The position numbers were made by a program, and so were the translations under genes. 64,000 nt of DNA from JAXMHB01 sp046346965 (GTDB taxonomy: Bacteria; Pseudomonadota; Gammaproteobacteria; Xanthomonadales; SZUA-5): contig JAXMHB010000013.1 of assembly GCA_046346965.1 (NCBI GenBank), positions 62,001 through 126,000 of the forward strand, read 5' to 3'. Below are positions 16,112-24,488 of this stretch, one piece after another. The notes under the pieces are model-generated. The model had not been told where the DNA came from. It did no database searches and saw only the letters and a program-made list of their open reading frames with translations. The stretch's first letter is position 1. Each line of letters starts with the position of its first letter.

Positions 16112-17887
16112 ATGTCCGCAACTCCCTCCGCGACCCCCTCGACGAGCGCGCGCGTCGCCCGCGAACTGTGGCCCTACATCGTCCAGCACCGCGCCCGCAT
16201 CGCGCTGGTGCTCAGCCTGCTGGCGCTGGCCAAGATCGCCAATCTCGGTGTGCCGATCAGCTTCAAGGCGATCGTCGATGCGCTCTCGCCCACCGAGCAG
16301 GCGCTGGCGATCCCGGCGCTGATGCTGCTGGGCTACGGTCTGCTGCGGCTGTCGGCGGCGATCTGCGGCGAGATGCGCACCATTCTGTTCGCGCGCGTCC
16401 ACATCGGCGCCAAGCGCAAGGCGGCGCTGGATACCTTTCGCCACGTGCACAACCTCGGCCTGCGCTTCCACCTGGAGCGCCGGACCGGCGGCCTGTCGCG
16501 CGTGATCGAGCGCGGCACCGGGGCGATCGAGGACTTTCTGTACTACTGCGTGATCACGATTGCGCCCACGGTGTTCGAGATCACCATCGCCACCGCCTGG
16601 CTGCTGTACGCCTACCCCAATCTGTTCGCGTTCACCACGCTGCTGACGCTGGCGGCCTATGTGGTGGTCACCATCGTCGTCACCGAATGGCGCACGCGCT
16701 ACTACCGGCGCATGGTGGAGGCCGACAACGAGTCCTCGGCGCGCGCGGTCGACAGCCTGCTGAACTACGAGACGGTCAAGTACTTCGCCAACGAGGAGCA
16801 CGAGGCGCGCAAATTCGATGAGCAACTGGACCACTGGCAGCGCGCGGCCGAGAAAAGCTGGTTCACGCTGGGCGTGCTGAATGCCGCGCAGGCCACGGTG
16901 ATTGCCATCGGCCTGACCGTGCTGATGATTCTGGCCGCGCGCGAGGTCAGCGCCGGACGCATGACGGTGGGCGATCTGGTGCTGGTCAACACCCTGCTGA
17001 TCCAGCTGTTCGTGCCGCTCAACATCCTCGGCATGATGTACCGCGACATCAAGCAGGCGCTGACCGACATGGGGCGCATGTTCGATCTGCTGGCCGAGAG
17101 CCGCGAGATCGTCGATGTGCCCGGCGCGTCGGCGCTGACGGTCAGCGGCGGCCACATCGCCTTCGACGCCGTCGCCTTTGCCTACGATGCGCGCCGGCCG
17201 ATCCTGAAGGGCGTCAGCTTCGAGGTGCCCGCCGGCCAGAAGGTCGCCGTGGTCGGCGCCAGCGGCGCCGGCAAGAGCACGCTGGCGCGCTTGCTGTATC
17301 GCTTCTACGACGTCGGCGCCGGCAGCATCCGCATCGACGGCCAGGAACTGCGCGCCGTCACCCAGCACTCCTTGCGTCAGGCGATCGGCATCGTGCCGCA
17401 GGACACCGTGCTGTTCAACGACACGCTGTACTCGAACATCGCCTACGGCCGCCCTTCGGCCAGCCGCGAAGAAGTGATCGCCGCCGCGCGCGCGGCGCAG
17501 ATCCACGAGTTCATCGAGCGCCTGCCGGATGGCTATGACACCATCGTGGGCGAGCGCGGGCTGAAACTCTCGGGCGGCGAGAAGCAGCGCGTCGCCATCG
17601 CCCGCACGCTGCTGAAAAATCCGCCGATCTTGTTGTTCGACGAGGCCACCAGCGCGCTCGACACCGCCACTGAGCGCGAGATCCAGGCGCAACTCGATGC
17701 CATCGCACGCAATCGCACCACGCTGGTGATCGCGCATCGCTTGTCCACCGTGGTCGGCGCCGATCAGATCCTGGTGATGGACGAGGGCCAGGTGGTCGAG
17801 CGCGGTACCCACGAGGAGCTACTGGCGCGCGGCGGCGCCTACGCGCGCCTGTGGGAGTTGCAACAGGCCGAAGCGGCGGCCGACTGA
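16112..17887 (+). CDS. Atm1/HMT1-type ABC exporter (fused permease-ATPase)
   Basis: 591 aa half-transporter. Six membrane helices (about 25-300) include the 'FHLERRTGGLSRVIERGTGAIEDFLYY' and 'SLLNYETVKYFANEEHE' regions characteristic of the Atm1/ABCB7 group. The ATPase domain carries Walker A GASGAGKST, Q-loop 'IGIVPQDTVLFNDT', signature LSGGEKQRVAIART, Walker B ILLFDEATSALD and H-loop 'VIAHRLST'. Bacterial relatives export glutathione-linked metals or polysulphides; the precise substrate here is inferred only from the family. The window shows no Fe-S or metal operon beside it. Confidence 0.93.
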   Translation: MSATPSATPSTSARVARELWPYIVQHRARIALVLSLLALAKIANLGVPISFKAIVDALSPTEQALAIPALMLLGYGLLRLSAAICGEMRTILFARVHIGAKRKAALDTFRHVHNLGLRFHLERRTGGLSRVIERGTGAIEDFLYYCVITIAPTVFEITIATAWLLYAYPNLFAFTTLLTLAAYVVVTIVVTEWRTRYYRRMVEADNESSARAVDSLLNYETVKYFANEEHEARKFDEQLDHWQRAAEKSWFTLGVLNAAQATVIAIGLTVLMILAAREVSAGRMTVGDLVLVNTLLIQLFVPLNILGMMYRDIKQALTDMGRMFDLLAESREIVDVPGASALTVSGGHIAFDAVAFAYDARRPILKGVSFEVPAGQKVAVVGASGAGKSTLARLLYRFYDVGAGSIRIDGQELRAVTQHSLRQAIGIVPQDTVLFNDTLYSNIAYGRPSASREEVIAAARAAQIHEFIERLPDGYDTIVGERGLKLSGGEKQRVAIARTLLKNPPILLFDEATSALDTATEREIQAQLDAIARNRTTLVIAHRLSTVVGADQILVMDEGQVVERGTHEELLARGGAYARLWELQQAEAAAD

Positions 17888-17945
17888 GCCCGCGGGCGGC
17901 ATGCGGCCTTATGATCGGGCGACTGCCCGGATTCCGACGCCGCCC

Positions 17946-18971
17946 ATGACCGATGTGTTTGCCCTGCCCGACGCCGCGCTGGCCCAGTACCTGGAGCAGC
18001 AGGTCCCCGGCTTTCGCGGCCCGCTGCGCTCGACCAAGTTCAAGGGCGGTCAGTCCAATCCCACCTATCTGATCGAGGCCGACTCCGGCCTCTACGTGCT
18101 GCGGCGCAAACCGCCGGGTCAGCTGCTGGCCTCGGCGCACGCGGTCGACCGCGAGTTCCGCGTGCTCAGCGCGCTGGCCGACAGCGCCGTGCCGGTCGCG
18201 CGTCCGCTGCATCTGTGCCGCGACGACAGCGTGATCGGCTCGATGTTCTATCTGATGAGCCATGTCAGCGGAACGATCTACTGGGATCCGTCGCTGCCGG
18301 AGCTCGCCCCGCTGCAACGCGCCGGCTATTACGACGAGATCATCCGCGTGCTGGCGGCGCTGCATGCGCTCGACGTCCAGGCGCTGGGGCTCGGCGACTA
18401 CGGCAAGCCCGGCAGTTACTTCGAGCGCCAGCTAAAGCGCTGGACCGAGCAATACCGCGCCAGCGAACTGGAGACGATTGCGCCGATGGAGGCGCTGATC
18501 GCGTGGCTGGGCGCGCATGTGCCGCCGGACGACGGCGCGGTCGCGCTGGCGCACGGCGATTGGCGCATCGACAACCTGATCTTCGCCGCCGACGCCCCCA
18601 GAATTCTCGCGGTGGTCGATTGGGAGCTGTCGACGCTGGGCCACCCGCTCGCCGATCTCGGCTACTTCTGCATGGCCCTGCGGCTGCCGCGCAATCCGGT
18701 GATTCCCGGCCTGCTCGGCATGGACCGCGCCGCCCTCGGCATTCCCTCCGAGGAGGCGCTGGTGGCGCGCTACGCTGAACTCAGCGGACGCGATCCCGGC
18801 GCCCACTGGCCCTTCATCCTGGCCTTCAACTTCTTCCGCCTCGCCGCCATCGCGCAAGGCGTTGCCAAGCGCGCGCGCCAGGGCAATGCCTCGAACGCAC
18901 GCGCGGAAGACACCGGTCGGATGGTGGCGGTAGTGGCCGGTCTCGGCGTCGACGTTGCGCACGCCGGCTGA
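17946..18971 (+). CDS. APH-family phosphotransferase (ACAD10 N-domain-like)
   Basis: 341 aa protein-kinase-like fold. It shows 'FKGGQSNPTYLIEADSGLYVLRRKPPGQLLASAHAVDREFRVLSAL', catalytic-loop 'LAHGDWRIDNLIF' and the metal-binding 'AVVDWELSTLGHPLADLGYFCMAL'. This pattern matches the phosphotransferases that accompany acyl-CoA dehydrogenases (the ACAD10/11 N-terminal type), thought to phosphorylate hydroxyacyl-CoA or related substrates. No acyl-CoA dehydrogenase is adjacent. The start at 17946 follows the family's usual N-terminus. Confidence 0.88.
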   Translation: MTDVFALPDAALAQYLEQQVPGFRGPLRSTKFKGGQSNPTYLIEADSGLYVLRRKPPGQLLASAHAVDREFRVLSALADSAVPVARPLHLCRDDSVIGSMFYLMSHVSGTIYWDPSLPELAPLQRAGYYDEIIRVLAALHALDVQALGLGDYGKPGSYFERQLKRWTEQYRASELETIAPMEALIAWLGAHVPPDDGAVALAHGDWRIDNLIFAADAPRILAVVDWELSTLGHPLADLGYFCMALRLPRNPVIPGLLGMDRAALGIPSEEALVARYAELSGRDPGAHWPFILAFNFFRLAAIAQGVAKRARQGNASNARAEDTGRMVAVVAGLGVDVAHAG

Positions 18972-19045
18972 CGCCAGACCCGCACGCGCCGGGACTCTGG
19001 CAGCCAGCGTTTTCTTCTGGCAGAATTCGCGGCCCTCGCGATCGT

Positions 19046-19122
19046 GGCTATGTAGCTCAGACGGTTAGAGCGCGGCACTCATAATGCTGAGGTCGGTGGT
19101 TCGATTCCACCCATAGCCACCA
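19046..19122 (+). tRNA. tRNA-Met (anticodon CAU)
   Basis: 77 nt including the encoded CCA. The acceptor stem GGCTATG/CATAGCC, D-arm AGCTCAG...GAGC, anticodon stem CGGCA/TGCTG enclosing loop CTCATAA (anticodon CAT) and T-loop GGTTCGATTCC all fold correctly. The first pair is a normal G-C, so it is an elongator-type Met tRNA (or a tRNA-Ile2 if the C is lysidinylated) rather than initiator. It lies 12 bp before queD. There is no sign of an integrated element using its 3' end. Confidence 0.95.
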
Positions 19123-19134
19123 CGATTCCCGCCG

Positions 19135-19497
19135 ATGGATATCTACAAGATCTTCTCGATCGAAGCTGCGCACCGGCTGCCCAACCTGCCGGCCACGCAC
19201 AAGTGCTCGCGCCTGCACGGGCATTCTTTCCGCATCGAACTGCACGTCAGCGGCGACATCCAGGAGCCGGAAGGCTGGGTGATGGATTTTGCCGACGTCA
19301 AGCGCGCCTTCCAGCCGCTCTACGACCAGCTCGATCACCACTACTTGAACGACATTCCGGGCCTCGAAAACCCGACCAGCGAGCGTCTGGCGCAGTGGAT
19401 CTGGGAGCAGCTCAAGCCCCGCCTTCCGCTGTTGTCGCTGGTGGTGGTGCACGAGACCTGCACCGCTGGCGCGCGTTACGCCGGCCCTGGGCGCTGA
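19135..19497 (+). CDS. queD: 6-carboxytetrahydropterin synthase
   Basis: 120 aa. It converts dihydroneopterin triphosphate to 6-carboxytetrahydropterin for queuosine biosynthesis. The zinc-binding His13 (EAAHRL), His28 and His30 (RLHGHSF) and the catalytic Cys24 (HKCSR) are all present, as is 'LDHHYLND', with 'VHETCTAGARY' near the C-terminus. The length is typical of the family. Other queuosine genes are not in the window. Confidence 0.95.
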   Translation: MDIYKIFSIEAAHRLPNLPATHKCSRLHGHSFRIELHVSGDIQEPEGWVMDFADVKRAFQPLYDQLDHHYLNDIPGLENPTSERLAQWIWEQLKPRLPLLSLVVVHETCTAGARYAGPGR

Positions 19498-19614
19498 CGG
19501 CACGCAAACTGTGCGCCAGTTGGCAGTCCGCGGCGCCACCTGCCTGACCTCGTTCATCGTGATCCAGCGGGCGACGGCGCTATGCTCCGGGCTCATCTGC
19601 TACAGGGGCGGATC

Positions 19615-20205
19615 ATGCGTGTAAGTCGCTGGACACTGGCCTTGCTGCTTTGCGCCAGTGTAGAAGGATCGGCGGTCAGTCTCGCCGGCGTGGACATTCC
19701 GCCGCTGGTGCGGGTGGAAAGCGGCTCGCGCCCGTGGCCACTGCTAGGCACCGCCATGGTGCACCGCAGCTTCATTCCCTTCTACGGCTTGGCTATGCAC
19801 GGCCCCGCCGATGCCGGCCAACGCGAGGACATCGGCCTCGGCCTGACGCCGGTGCAGATCACGCTGGTGTGGTACGCCAACGCGCTGCCAAAGGCGCAGG
19901 TGCAGGAGCACTTCCGCAAGATGTTCGAGCAAGTCGCCGACGCCGAGACCATGGCGCGCATCGGCTCACGGCTGGACAAATTTCTCGCCATATTGCCCGA
20001 AGCCGAGCGCGGCAAGCGCATCACGCTGTACTACACGCCGGACGCGGGTACGCTGGTGAGCGTGGAAGGCGGCGAGACCGCGCAGTTTGCCGGCATCGAA
20101 TTCAATCGCACCTTGCTGGCCATCTGGCTGGGCCCGAAGGCCGATCCGGAAGTCAGCCGCGGCCTGCTCACGGCCCCCGACGCCGCTGCCGCACCCGCCT
20201 CCTGA
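19615..20205 (+). CDS. Chalcone-isomerase-like secreted protein
   Basis: 196 aa. The start at 19615 follows AGGGGCGG and opens a signal peptide (MRVSRWTLALLLCASVEGSAVS). 'PLLGTAMVHRSFIPFYGLAMHG', 'ITLVWYANALPKAQVQEHFRKMFEQV' and 'GKRITLYYTPDAGTLVSVEGGETAQFAGIEFNRTLLAIWLGPKAD' fit the chalcone-isomerase-like fold found in proteobacterial periplasmic proteins, which are not believed to be flavonoid enzymes. Their role is unknown. It lies upstream of the leu leader in the same direction. Confidence 0.8.
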   Translation: MRVSRWTLALLLCASVEGSAVSLAGVDIPPLVRVESGSRPWPLLGTAMVHRSFIPFYGLAMHGPADAGQREDIGLGLTPVQITLVWYANALPKAQVQEHFRKMFEQVADAETMARIGSRLDKFLAILPEAERGKRITLYYTPDAGTLVSVEGGETAQFAGIEFNRTLLAIWLGPKADPEVSRGLLTAPDAAAAPAS

Positions 20206-20296
20206 ATCGACTTTGGTCGCGCTGGCGATCAATGCATACGCATACACATTCAGATCGGCTTGACAGCTCTGCGGCGGCGCGTGCACTCTCGCACCC

Positions 20297-20398
20297 ATGA
20301 ACTTCTTGCCGCACCGCAGCAATCACGCAAGCCTGGCGCTTCTGGCGCTTCGACTTCTTGCGCGCTCTCGCGAGGTGTGCGGCTGCCAACGGGTGTAA
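20297..20398 (+). CDS. leuL: Leucine-operon leader peptide
   Basis: 33 codons (MNFLPHRSNHASLALLALRL...). Six of the nine codons 13-21 are Leu (CTG, CTT, CTG, CTT, CTT, CTT with Ala and Arg between). It ends in TAA 31 bp before an attenuator hairpin and 91 bp before leuA. This is the classic arrangement for transcription attenuation by ribosome stalling at Leu codons. TTGACA at 20260 could be a -35 box, though no clear -10 follows at the right distance. No Shine-Dalgarno sequence is obvious. Confidence 0.8.
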   Translation: MNFLPHRSNHASLALLALRLLARSREVCGCQRV

Positions 20399-20429
20399 GC
20401 ACCCAAGGCGTCAGGAAGCAGGAAACCTG

Positions 20430-20469
20430 AAAGCCCCGCACCTCGGCAACGAGGGCGGGGCTTTCGCTT
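20430..20469 (+). terminator. Attenuator hairpin upstream of leuA
   Basis: AAAGCCCCGC (20430-20439) pairs with GCGGGGCTTT (20455-20464). An inner stem CCTCG/CGAGG closes a GCAA tetraloop, so the whole stem is about 15 bp with one bulged A. The CTTTCGCTTT that follows gives a U-rich tail. With the leader peptide at 20297 it forms an attenuation unit controlling leuACDB: stalled translation at Leu codons would favour an alternative fold and read-through. Confidence 0.8.
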
Positions 20470-20489
20470 TATGGAGTCTGGAGCGGACC

Positions 20490-22058
20490 ATGACATCGCA
20501 CGACAGCAATCGCGTCATCGTATTCGACACCAGCCTGCGCGACGGCGAGCAGGCGCCCGGTTTCTCGATGGATCCTCGCGGCAAACGTCGACTTGCGCAT
20601 GCGCTCGCGGAGCTGGGCGTGGATGTGATCGAGGCCGGCTTCCCCTCGGCCAGTCCGGACGATTTCGCTGCCGTGGCCGGCATTGCCCGCGAGGTGCGCG
20701 GCGCCTCGATCGCCGGTCTGGCGCGCGCCACCCGCGGCGACATCGAGGCCTGCGCGCGGGCGGTCGAGCACGCCGAACGTCCGCGCATCCACACCTTCAT
20801 TTCGACCAGCCCGCTCCACCGGCTGCACAAGTTGAACATGGACAAGGCGCAGGTGCTGGACGCGGCGGTGGCTGCCGTCGAACTGGCGCGCCGATACACC
20901 GATGACGTCGAGTTCTCGGCCGAGGACGCCATCCGCACCGAACCCGAGTATCTGGTCGAGATCTTCAGCGCCGTCATTGCGGCCGGCGCGCGCACGCTGA
21001 ACGTGCCGGACACGGTGGGCTACAGTACGCCGGAAGAAGTGCGCACGCTGTTCGCACGACTGAAGCGCGAGGTGCGCGGCGCCGAGGGCGTGATCTTCAG
21101 CTGCCATTGCCACAACGATCTGGGGCTGGCCGTGGCCAATTCGCTGGCCGCGCTGGAAGGCGGCGCGCGTCAGGTCGAGTGCACGATCAACGGCGTCGGC
21201 GAGCGCGCCGGCAACGCCGCGCTGGAAGAGTTGGTGATGGCGCTGCGCACCCGTCACGAACGCTACGGCCTGGTCACCGGCATCGACACCCGCAAGCTGT
21301 ATCCGACCTCGCGGCTGCTGCAATCGATCACTGGCCAGCAGGTGCAGCGCAACAAGGCCATCGTCGGCGACAACGCCTTTGCGCACGAGTCGGGCATTCA
21401 TCAGCACGGCATGCTGAAACACCGCCAGACCTACGAAATCATGCATCCCGAGGACGTCGGCATCAGCAAGTCCGAACTGGTGCTCGGCAAGCACAGCGGT
21501 CGCCACGCGCTGAAGGACCGGCTGACGCGCATGGGCTACGCGCTCGATGAGGCCGAGACCGACAAGGTCTTCGCCGCCTTCAAGGCGCTGGCCGACAAGA
21601 AGAAAGAGGTCTACGACGCCGACCTCGAAGCGATCGTGCTGGCGATCACCGGCGGCAGCGGCTCCAGCTTCATCCTGAAGAGCCTGTCGATCCAGAGTGC
21701 TACCGGCGAGTCGCGCATGCCCACCGCGAGCGTGCGCCTGCAGACGCCGGACGGCCAGGAAGTTTGCGAGGCTGCGGTGGGCGACGGTCCGGTCGATGCG
21801 CTGTTCCGCGCGCTGTCGCGCGCCATCGGCGCCGAGATCACGCTGCGCAGCTTCCACATCCGCAGCATTTCCTTCGGCAGCGATGCCCAGGGTCAGGCCA
21901 CCGTCGAAGCCGAGTGGAATGGGCAGGAGCACGTCGGCCGCGGCACCAGCACCGACATCCTGGAAGCCAGCGCGCTGGCCTGGCTGGACGTGGCCAACCG
22001 GCTGCTCAAGGCACGCGCCCGCGCCGCCGCCGCGGCAGTGGAAGAGGCGGGTGTGTGA
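20490..22058 (+). CDS. leuA: 2-isopropylmalate synthase
   Basis: 522 aa. It condenses acetyl-CoA with 2-oxoisovalerate, the first committed step of leucine synthesis. 'VFDTSLRDGEQAPGFSM' holds the active-site Arg-Asp pair, 'CHCHNDLGLAVANSLAALEGGARQVECTINGVGERAGNA' the metal-binding HxH and GxGERxGN motif, and 'GDNAFAHESGIHQHGML' the second signature. A C-terminal LeuA dimer/regulatory domain (about 380-510) implies leucine feedback. The start at 20490 is 26 bp after the attenuator stem. Confidence 0.97.
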   Translation: MTSHDSNRVIVFDTSLRDGEQAPGFSMDPRGKRRLAHALAELGVDVIEAGFPSASPDDFAAVAGIAREVRGASIAGLARATRGDIEACARAVEHAERPRIHTFISTSPLHRLHKLNMDKAQVLDAAVAAVELARRYTDDVEFSAEDAIRTEPEYLVEIFSAVIAAGARTLNVPDTVGYSTPEEVRTLFARLKREVRGAEGVIFSCHCHNDLGLAVANSLAALEGGARQVECTINGVGERAGNAALEELVMALRTRHERYGLVTGIDTRKLYPTSRLLQSITGQQVQRNKAIVGDNAFAHESGIHQHGMLKHRQTYEIMHPEDVGISKSELVLGKHSGRHALKDRLTRMGYALDEAETDKVFAAFKALADKKKEVYDADLEAIVLAITGGSGSSFILKSLSIQSATGESRMPTASVRLQTPDGQEVCEAAVGDGPVDALFRALSRAIGAEITLRSFHIRSISFGSDAQGQATVEAEWNGQEHVGRGTSTDILEASALAWLDVANRLLKARARAAAAAVEEAGV

Positions 22059-22063
22059 GTGCC

Positions 22064-22227
22064 GGGACTCGGGACTCGGGACTCGGGACTCGGGACTCGG
22101 GACTCGGGACAAGGCTGAGACTCGGACACATGGTCGTCAATGGATCAACCATCAATAGCTTGAGTACACCGCATGAGCGCTGAGAGCACGCATACGCCGA
22201 AAGACCGAGTCCCGACTGCCGAGTCTC
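22064..22227. repeat. Inverted heptamer element spanning the leuA-leuC junction
   Basis: Left arm: six tandem GGGACTC units (22064-22105) starting 6 bp after the leuA stop. Right arm: decayed complementary units GAGTCCC, GACTGCC, GAGTCTC (22207-22227) inside the 5' end of leuC. The interior of about 100 bp contains the leuC start codon at 22173. The arrangement resembles the inverted heptamer element in valS (31761-31927). Confidence 0.7.
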
Positions 22228-23648
22228 AAGCCCCGGCTTCGGAGCAACCCCGCACCCTCTTCGACAAGCTTTGGGACGCCCACGTGGTGGTACCCGAAAG
22301 CGACGAAGCGCCGGCGGTGCTCTACATCGATCTGCACCTGGTGCACGAGGTGACCTCGCCGCAGGCCTTCTCCGAACTGAAGGCGCGCGGGCTGCCGGTG
22401 CGCCGCACCGATCGCACGCTGGCGACGCTCGATCATTCGACGCCGACGCTGCCAGCCGGCGCCGACGGCGAGCTGCCCTACTACACCGCGGACGCCAAGG
22501 CGCAGGTGGAGACGCTGCGACGCAACGCGGCCGAGTTCGGCGTGCGCCTGTATGACTTCGATTCCGGGCAGCGCGGCATCGTCCACGTGATCGGCCCCGA
22601 GCTCGGCGCCACCCAGCCCGGCATGACCATCGTCTGCGGCGACAGCCACACCAGCACCCACGGCGCCTTCGGCGCGATCGCCTTCGGCATCGGCACCAGC
22701 GAGGTCGGCCACGTGCTGGCCAGCCAGTGCCTGCTGCAGCGCAAGCCCAAGCGCATGGCCATCGAGGTCGACGGCACCCTCGCCGCGGGCGTCAGCGCCA
22801 AGGACGTGATCCTGCACATCATCCGCCGCATCGGCGTCGAGGGCGGCACCGGCTACGCCATCGAGTACCGCGGCAGCGCGATCCGCGGCCTCGACATGGA
22901 AGGCCGCATGACGCTGTGCAATATGTCGATCGAGGCCGGCGCGCGCTGCGGCATGGTGGCGCCGGACGAGCTCACCTTCGAGTACTTGCGCGGCCGCCCG
23001 CTGGCGCCGCAAGGGGCGGACTTCGAGGCCGCCGTGGCGCGCTGGCGCGAGTTGCACACTGACGTAGGCGCCAGTTTCGACCGTGTCGTGCAGATCGATG
23101 CCGCCGATATCCGCCCGACCATCACCTGGGGCACGCATCCGGGCATGGGCGCAGCGATCGATGAGGCGGTGCCGACCGGCAGCGATCCGCAGCTGGCCAA
23201 AGCACGTCAGTACATGGGTTTCGAGGCCGGCGAAGCGCTGCTCGGCCATCCGGTCGATGTGGTCTTCGTCGGCAGCTGCACCAACGGCCGACTGTCCGAT
23301 CTGCGTGTCACCGCCGAGTTGCTGCGCGGCCGCCGCGTGCATCCGCGCGTGCGCATGCTGGTGGTGCCGGGCTCCGACGCGGTCAAGCGTGATGCCGAGG
23401 CCGAAGGCCTGCACGAGATCTTCCTGGCCGCCGGCGCCGAGTGGCGCCAGCCCGGTTGCTCGATGTGCATCGCGATGAACGGCGATCTGGTGGGCGCCGG
23501 CCAGACGGCGGTCAGCACCAGCAATCGCAATTTCGAAGGCCGTCAGGGCAAGGGCGCGCGCACGGTGCTGGCAAGTCCGGCCACCGCCGCGGCCAGCGCC
23601 ATCGCCGGCGCGATTGCCGATCCGCGCGCCTTGCTGGCGGATGCGTGA
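22173..23648 (+). CDS. leuC: 3-isopropylmalate dehydratase large subunit
   Basis: 491 aa. With LeuD it isomerises 2- to 3-isopropylmalate using a 4Fe-4S cluster. The cluster Cys are in 'VGSCTNGRLSDL' and 'PGCSMCIAMNGD'; also clear are 'CGDSHTSTHGAFGAIAFGIGTSEVGHVLASQC' and 'TSNRNFEGRQG'. Compared with the usual start (about MxKTLxDKLWDAH) this protein has about 26 extra N-terminal residues (MSAESTHTPKDRVPTAES...), coded by repeat-derived DNA. No in-frame Met exists between them and the conserved core, so the extension is probably real. Confidence 0.95.
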   Translation: MSAESTHTPKDRVPTAESQAPASEQPRTLFDKLWDAHVVVPESDEAPAVLYIDLHLVHEVTSPQAFSELKARGLPVRRTDRTLATLDHSTPTLPAGADGELPYYTADAKAQVETLRRNAAEFGVRLYDFDSGQRGIVHVIGPELGATQPGMTIVCGDSHTSTHGAFGAIAFGIGTSEVGHVLASQCLLQRKPKRMAIEVDGTLAAGVSAKDVILHIIRRIGVEGGTGYAIEYRGSAIRGLDMEGRMTLCNMSIEAGARCGMVAPDELTFEYLRGRPLAPQGADFEAAVARWRELHTDVGASFDRVVQIDAADIRPTITWGTHPGMGAAIDEAVPTGSDPQLAKARQYMGFEAGEALLGHPVDVVFVGSCTNGRLSDLRVTAELLRGRRVHPRVRMLVVPGSDAVKRDAEAEGLHEIFLAAGAEWRQPGCSMCIAMNGDLVGAGQTAVSTSNRNFEGRQGKGARTVLASPATAAASAIAGAIADPRALLADA

Positions 23649-23870
23649 GTGGGGAGTGGGGAGTGGGGAGTAGAAGCTGACGATGACGCGTGAGTGGTGA
23701 GTGGTGAGTGGTGAGTGGTGAGTAGAAGCTGGCGATGACCTCCCTTGCTGCCATCCCCGACCTTTCCGATGCCCTCGGCCCCGGCTACTACTCACTACTC
23801 ACTACTCACTACTCACTACTCACTACTCACTACTCACTACTCACTACTCACCCCACTCACCCCACTCACC
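23649..23870. repeat. Heptamer arrays between leuC and leuD
   Basis: Three GTGGGGA units (23649-23669) lead into GTAGAAGCTGACGATGACGC. Then four GTGAGTG units plus GTGAGTA (23690-23724) lead into nearly the same 20 bp (GAAGCTGGCGATGACC). After about 60 bp, eight or so CTACTCA units follow (23785-23850), complementary in pattern to the GTGAGTA type, then CCCCACTCA units to 23870. The flanking 20-mer is thus duplicated while the heptamer next to it differs. The arrays separate two genes whose products form one enzyme. Confidence 0.85.
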
Positions 23871-23885
23871 ACTGACGGCACCTCG

Positions 23886-24455
23886 ATGAACCCCATCACC
23901 CGCATCCAGAGCACCACGCTGGTCCTGCCGCAGGAAAACATCGACACCGACCAGATCATCCCGGCGCGCTTTCTCACCACCACGGTGCGCACCGGCCTCG
24001 GCAAGGCGGCCTTTTACGACTGGCGTTATCGCGAGGACGGCAGCCTGCGCGAAGACAGTCTGCTGAACCGGCCGGAGGCGCGTCAGCACGCGATCCTGGT
24101 GGCCGGCCGCAATTTCGGCTGTGGCTCCTCGCGTGAGCACGCGCCCTGGGCGCTGCTCGATTACGGCTTCCAGGCGGTGATTTCCAGCGAGATTGCCGAC
24201 ATCTTCCGCTCCAATGCGCTGAAGAACGGACTGGTGGCGATCGTGCTGGCACCCGAGCGCCATGCCGAACTGCTGGCGCAGCCCGGCATCGCGCTACAGA
24301 TCGACCTCGACAGCATGCGCATCAGCGGCCCCGAGGGCTGGAGCGCGAGCTTCACGCTGGACGCTTTTGCCCGACGTTGCCTGATGATGGGCGTCGATCA
24401 ACTCGGCTATCTGCTGGCACAACGGCCGGCGATCGAAGCCTACGAGGCGCGCTGA
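23886..24455 (+). CDS. leuD: 3-isopropylmalate dehydratase small subunit
   Basis: 189 aa from the ATG at 23886. The frame runs upstream through CTACTCA repeats (a Thr-His-Tyr-Ser-Leu-Leu pattern), which are not part of the conserved protein. Signature segments are 'QENIDTDQIIPARFL', 'GRNFGCGSSREHAPWALLDYGFQAVISSEIADIFRSNALKNGLV' and 'SFTLDAFARRCLMMGVDQLGYLL'. It forms the swivel domain completing the LeuC active site in the cytoplasm. Confidence 0.96.
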   Translation: MNPITRIQSTTLVLPQENIDTDQIIPARFLTTTVRTGLGKAAFYDWRYREDGSLREDSLLNRPEARQHAILVAGRNFGCGSSREHAPWALLDYGFQAVISSEIADIFRSNALKNGLVAIVLAPERHAELLAQPGIALQIDLDSMRISGPEGWSASFTLDAFARRCLMMGVDQLGYLLAQRPAIEAYEAR

Positions 24456-24488
24456 GCGCGCCACCCTTCCCTCCCATCCAGATTGCTC

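Noticed and set aside
19046..19135. Integration site for a genomic island at tRNA-Met
   Set aside because: The next gene is housekeeping queD, and no integrase or repeated tRNA 3' end was seen in the window.
20469..23795. Long minus-strand frames opposite leuA and leuC
   Set aside because: They are antisense to highly conserved enzymes and run through heptamer repeats; no recognisable protein.
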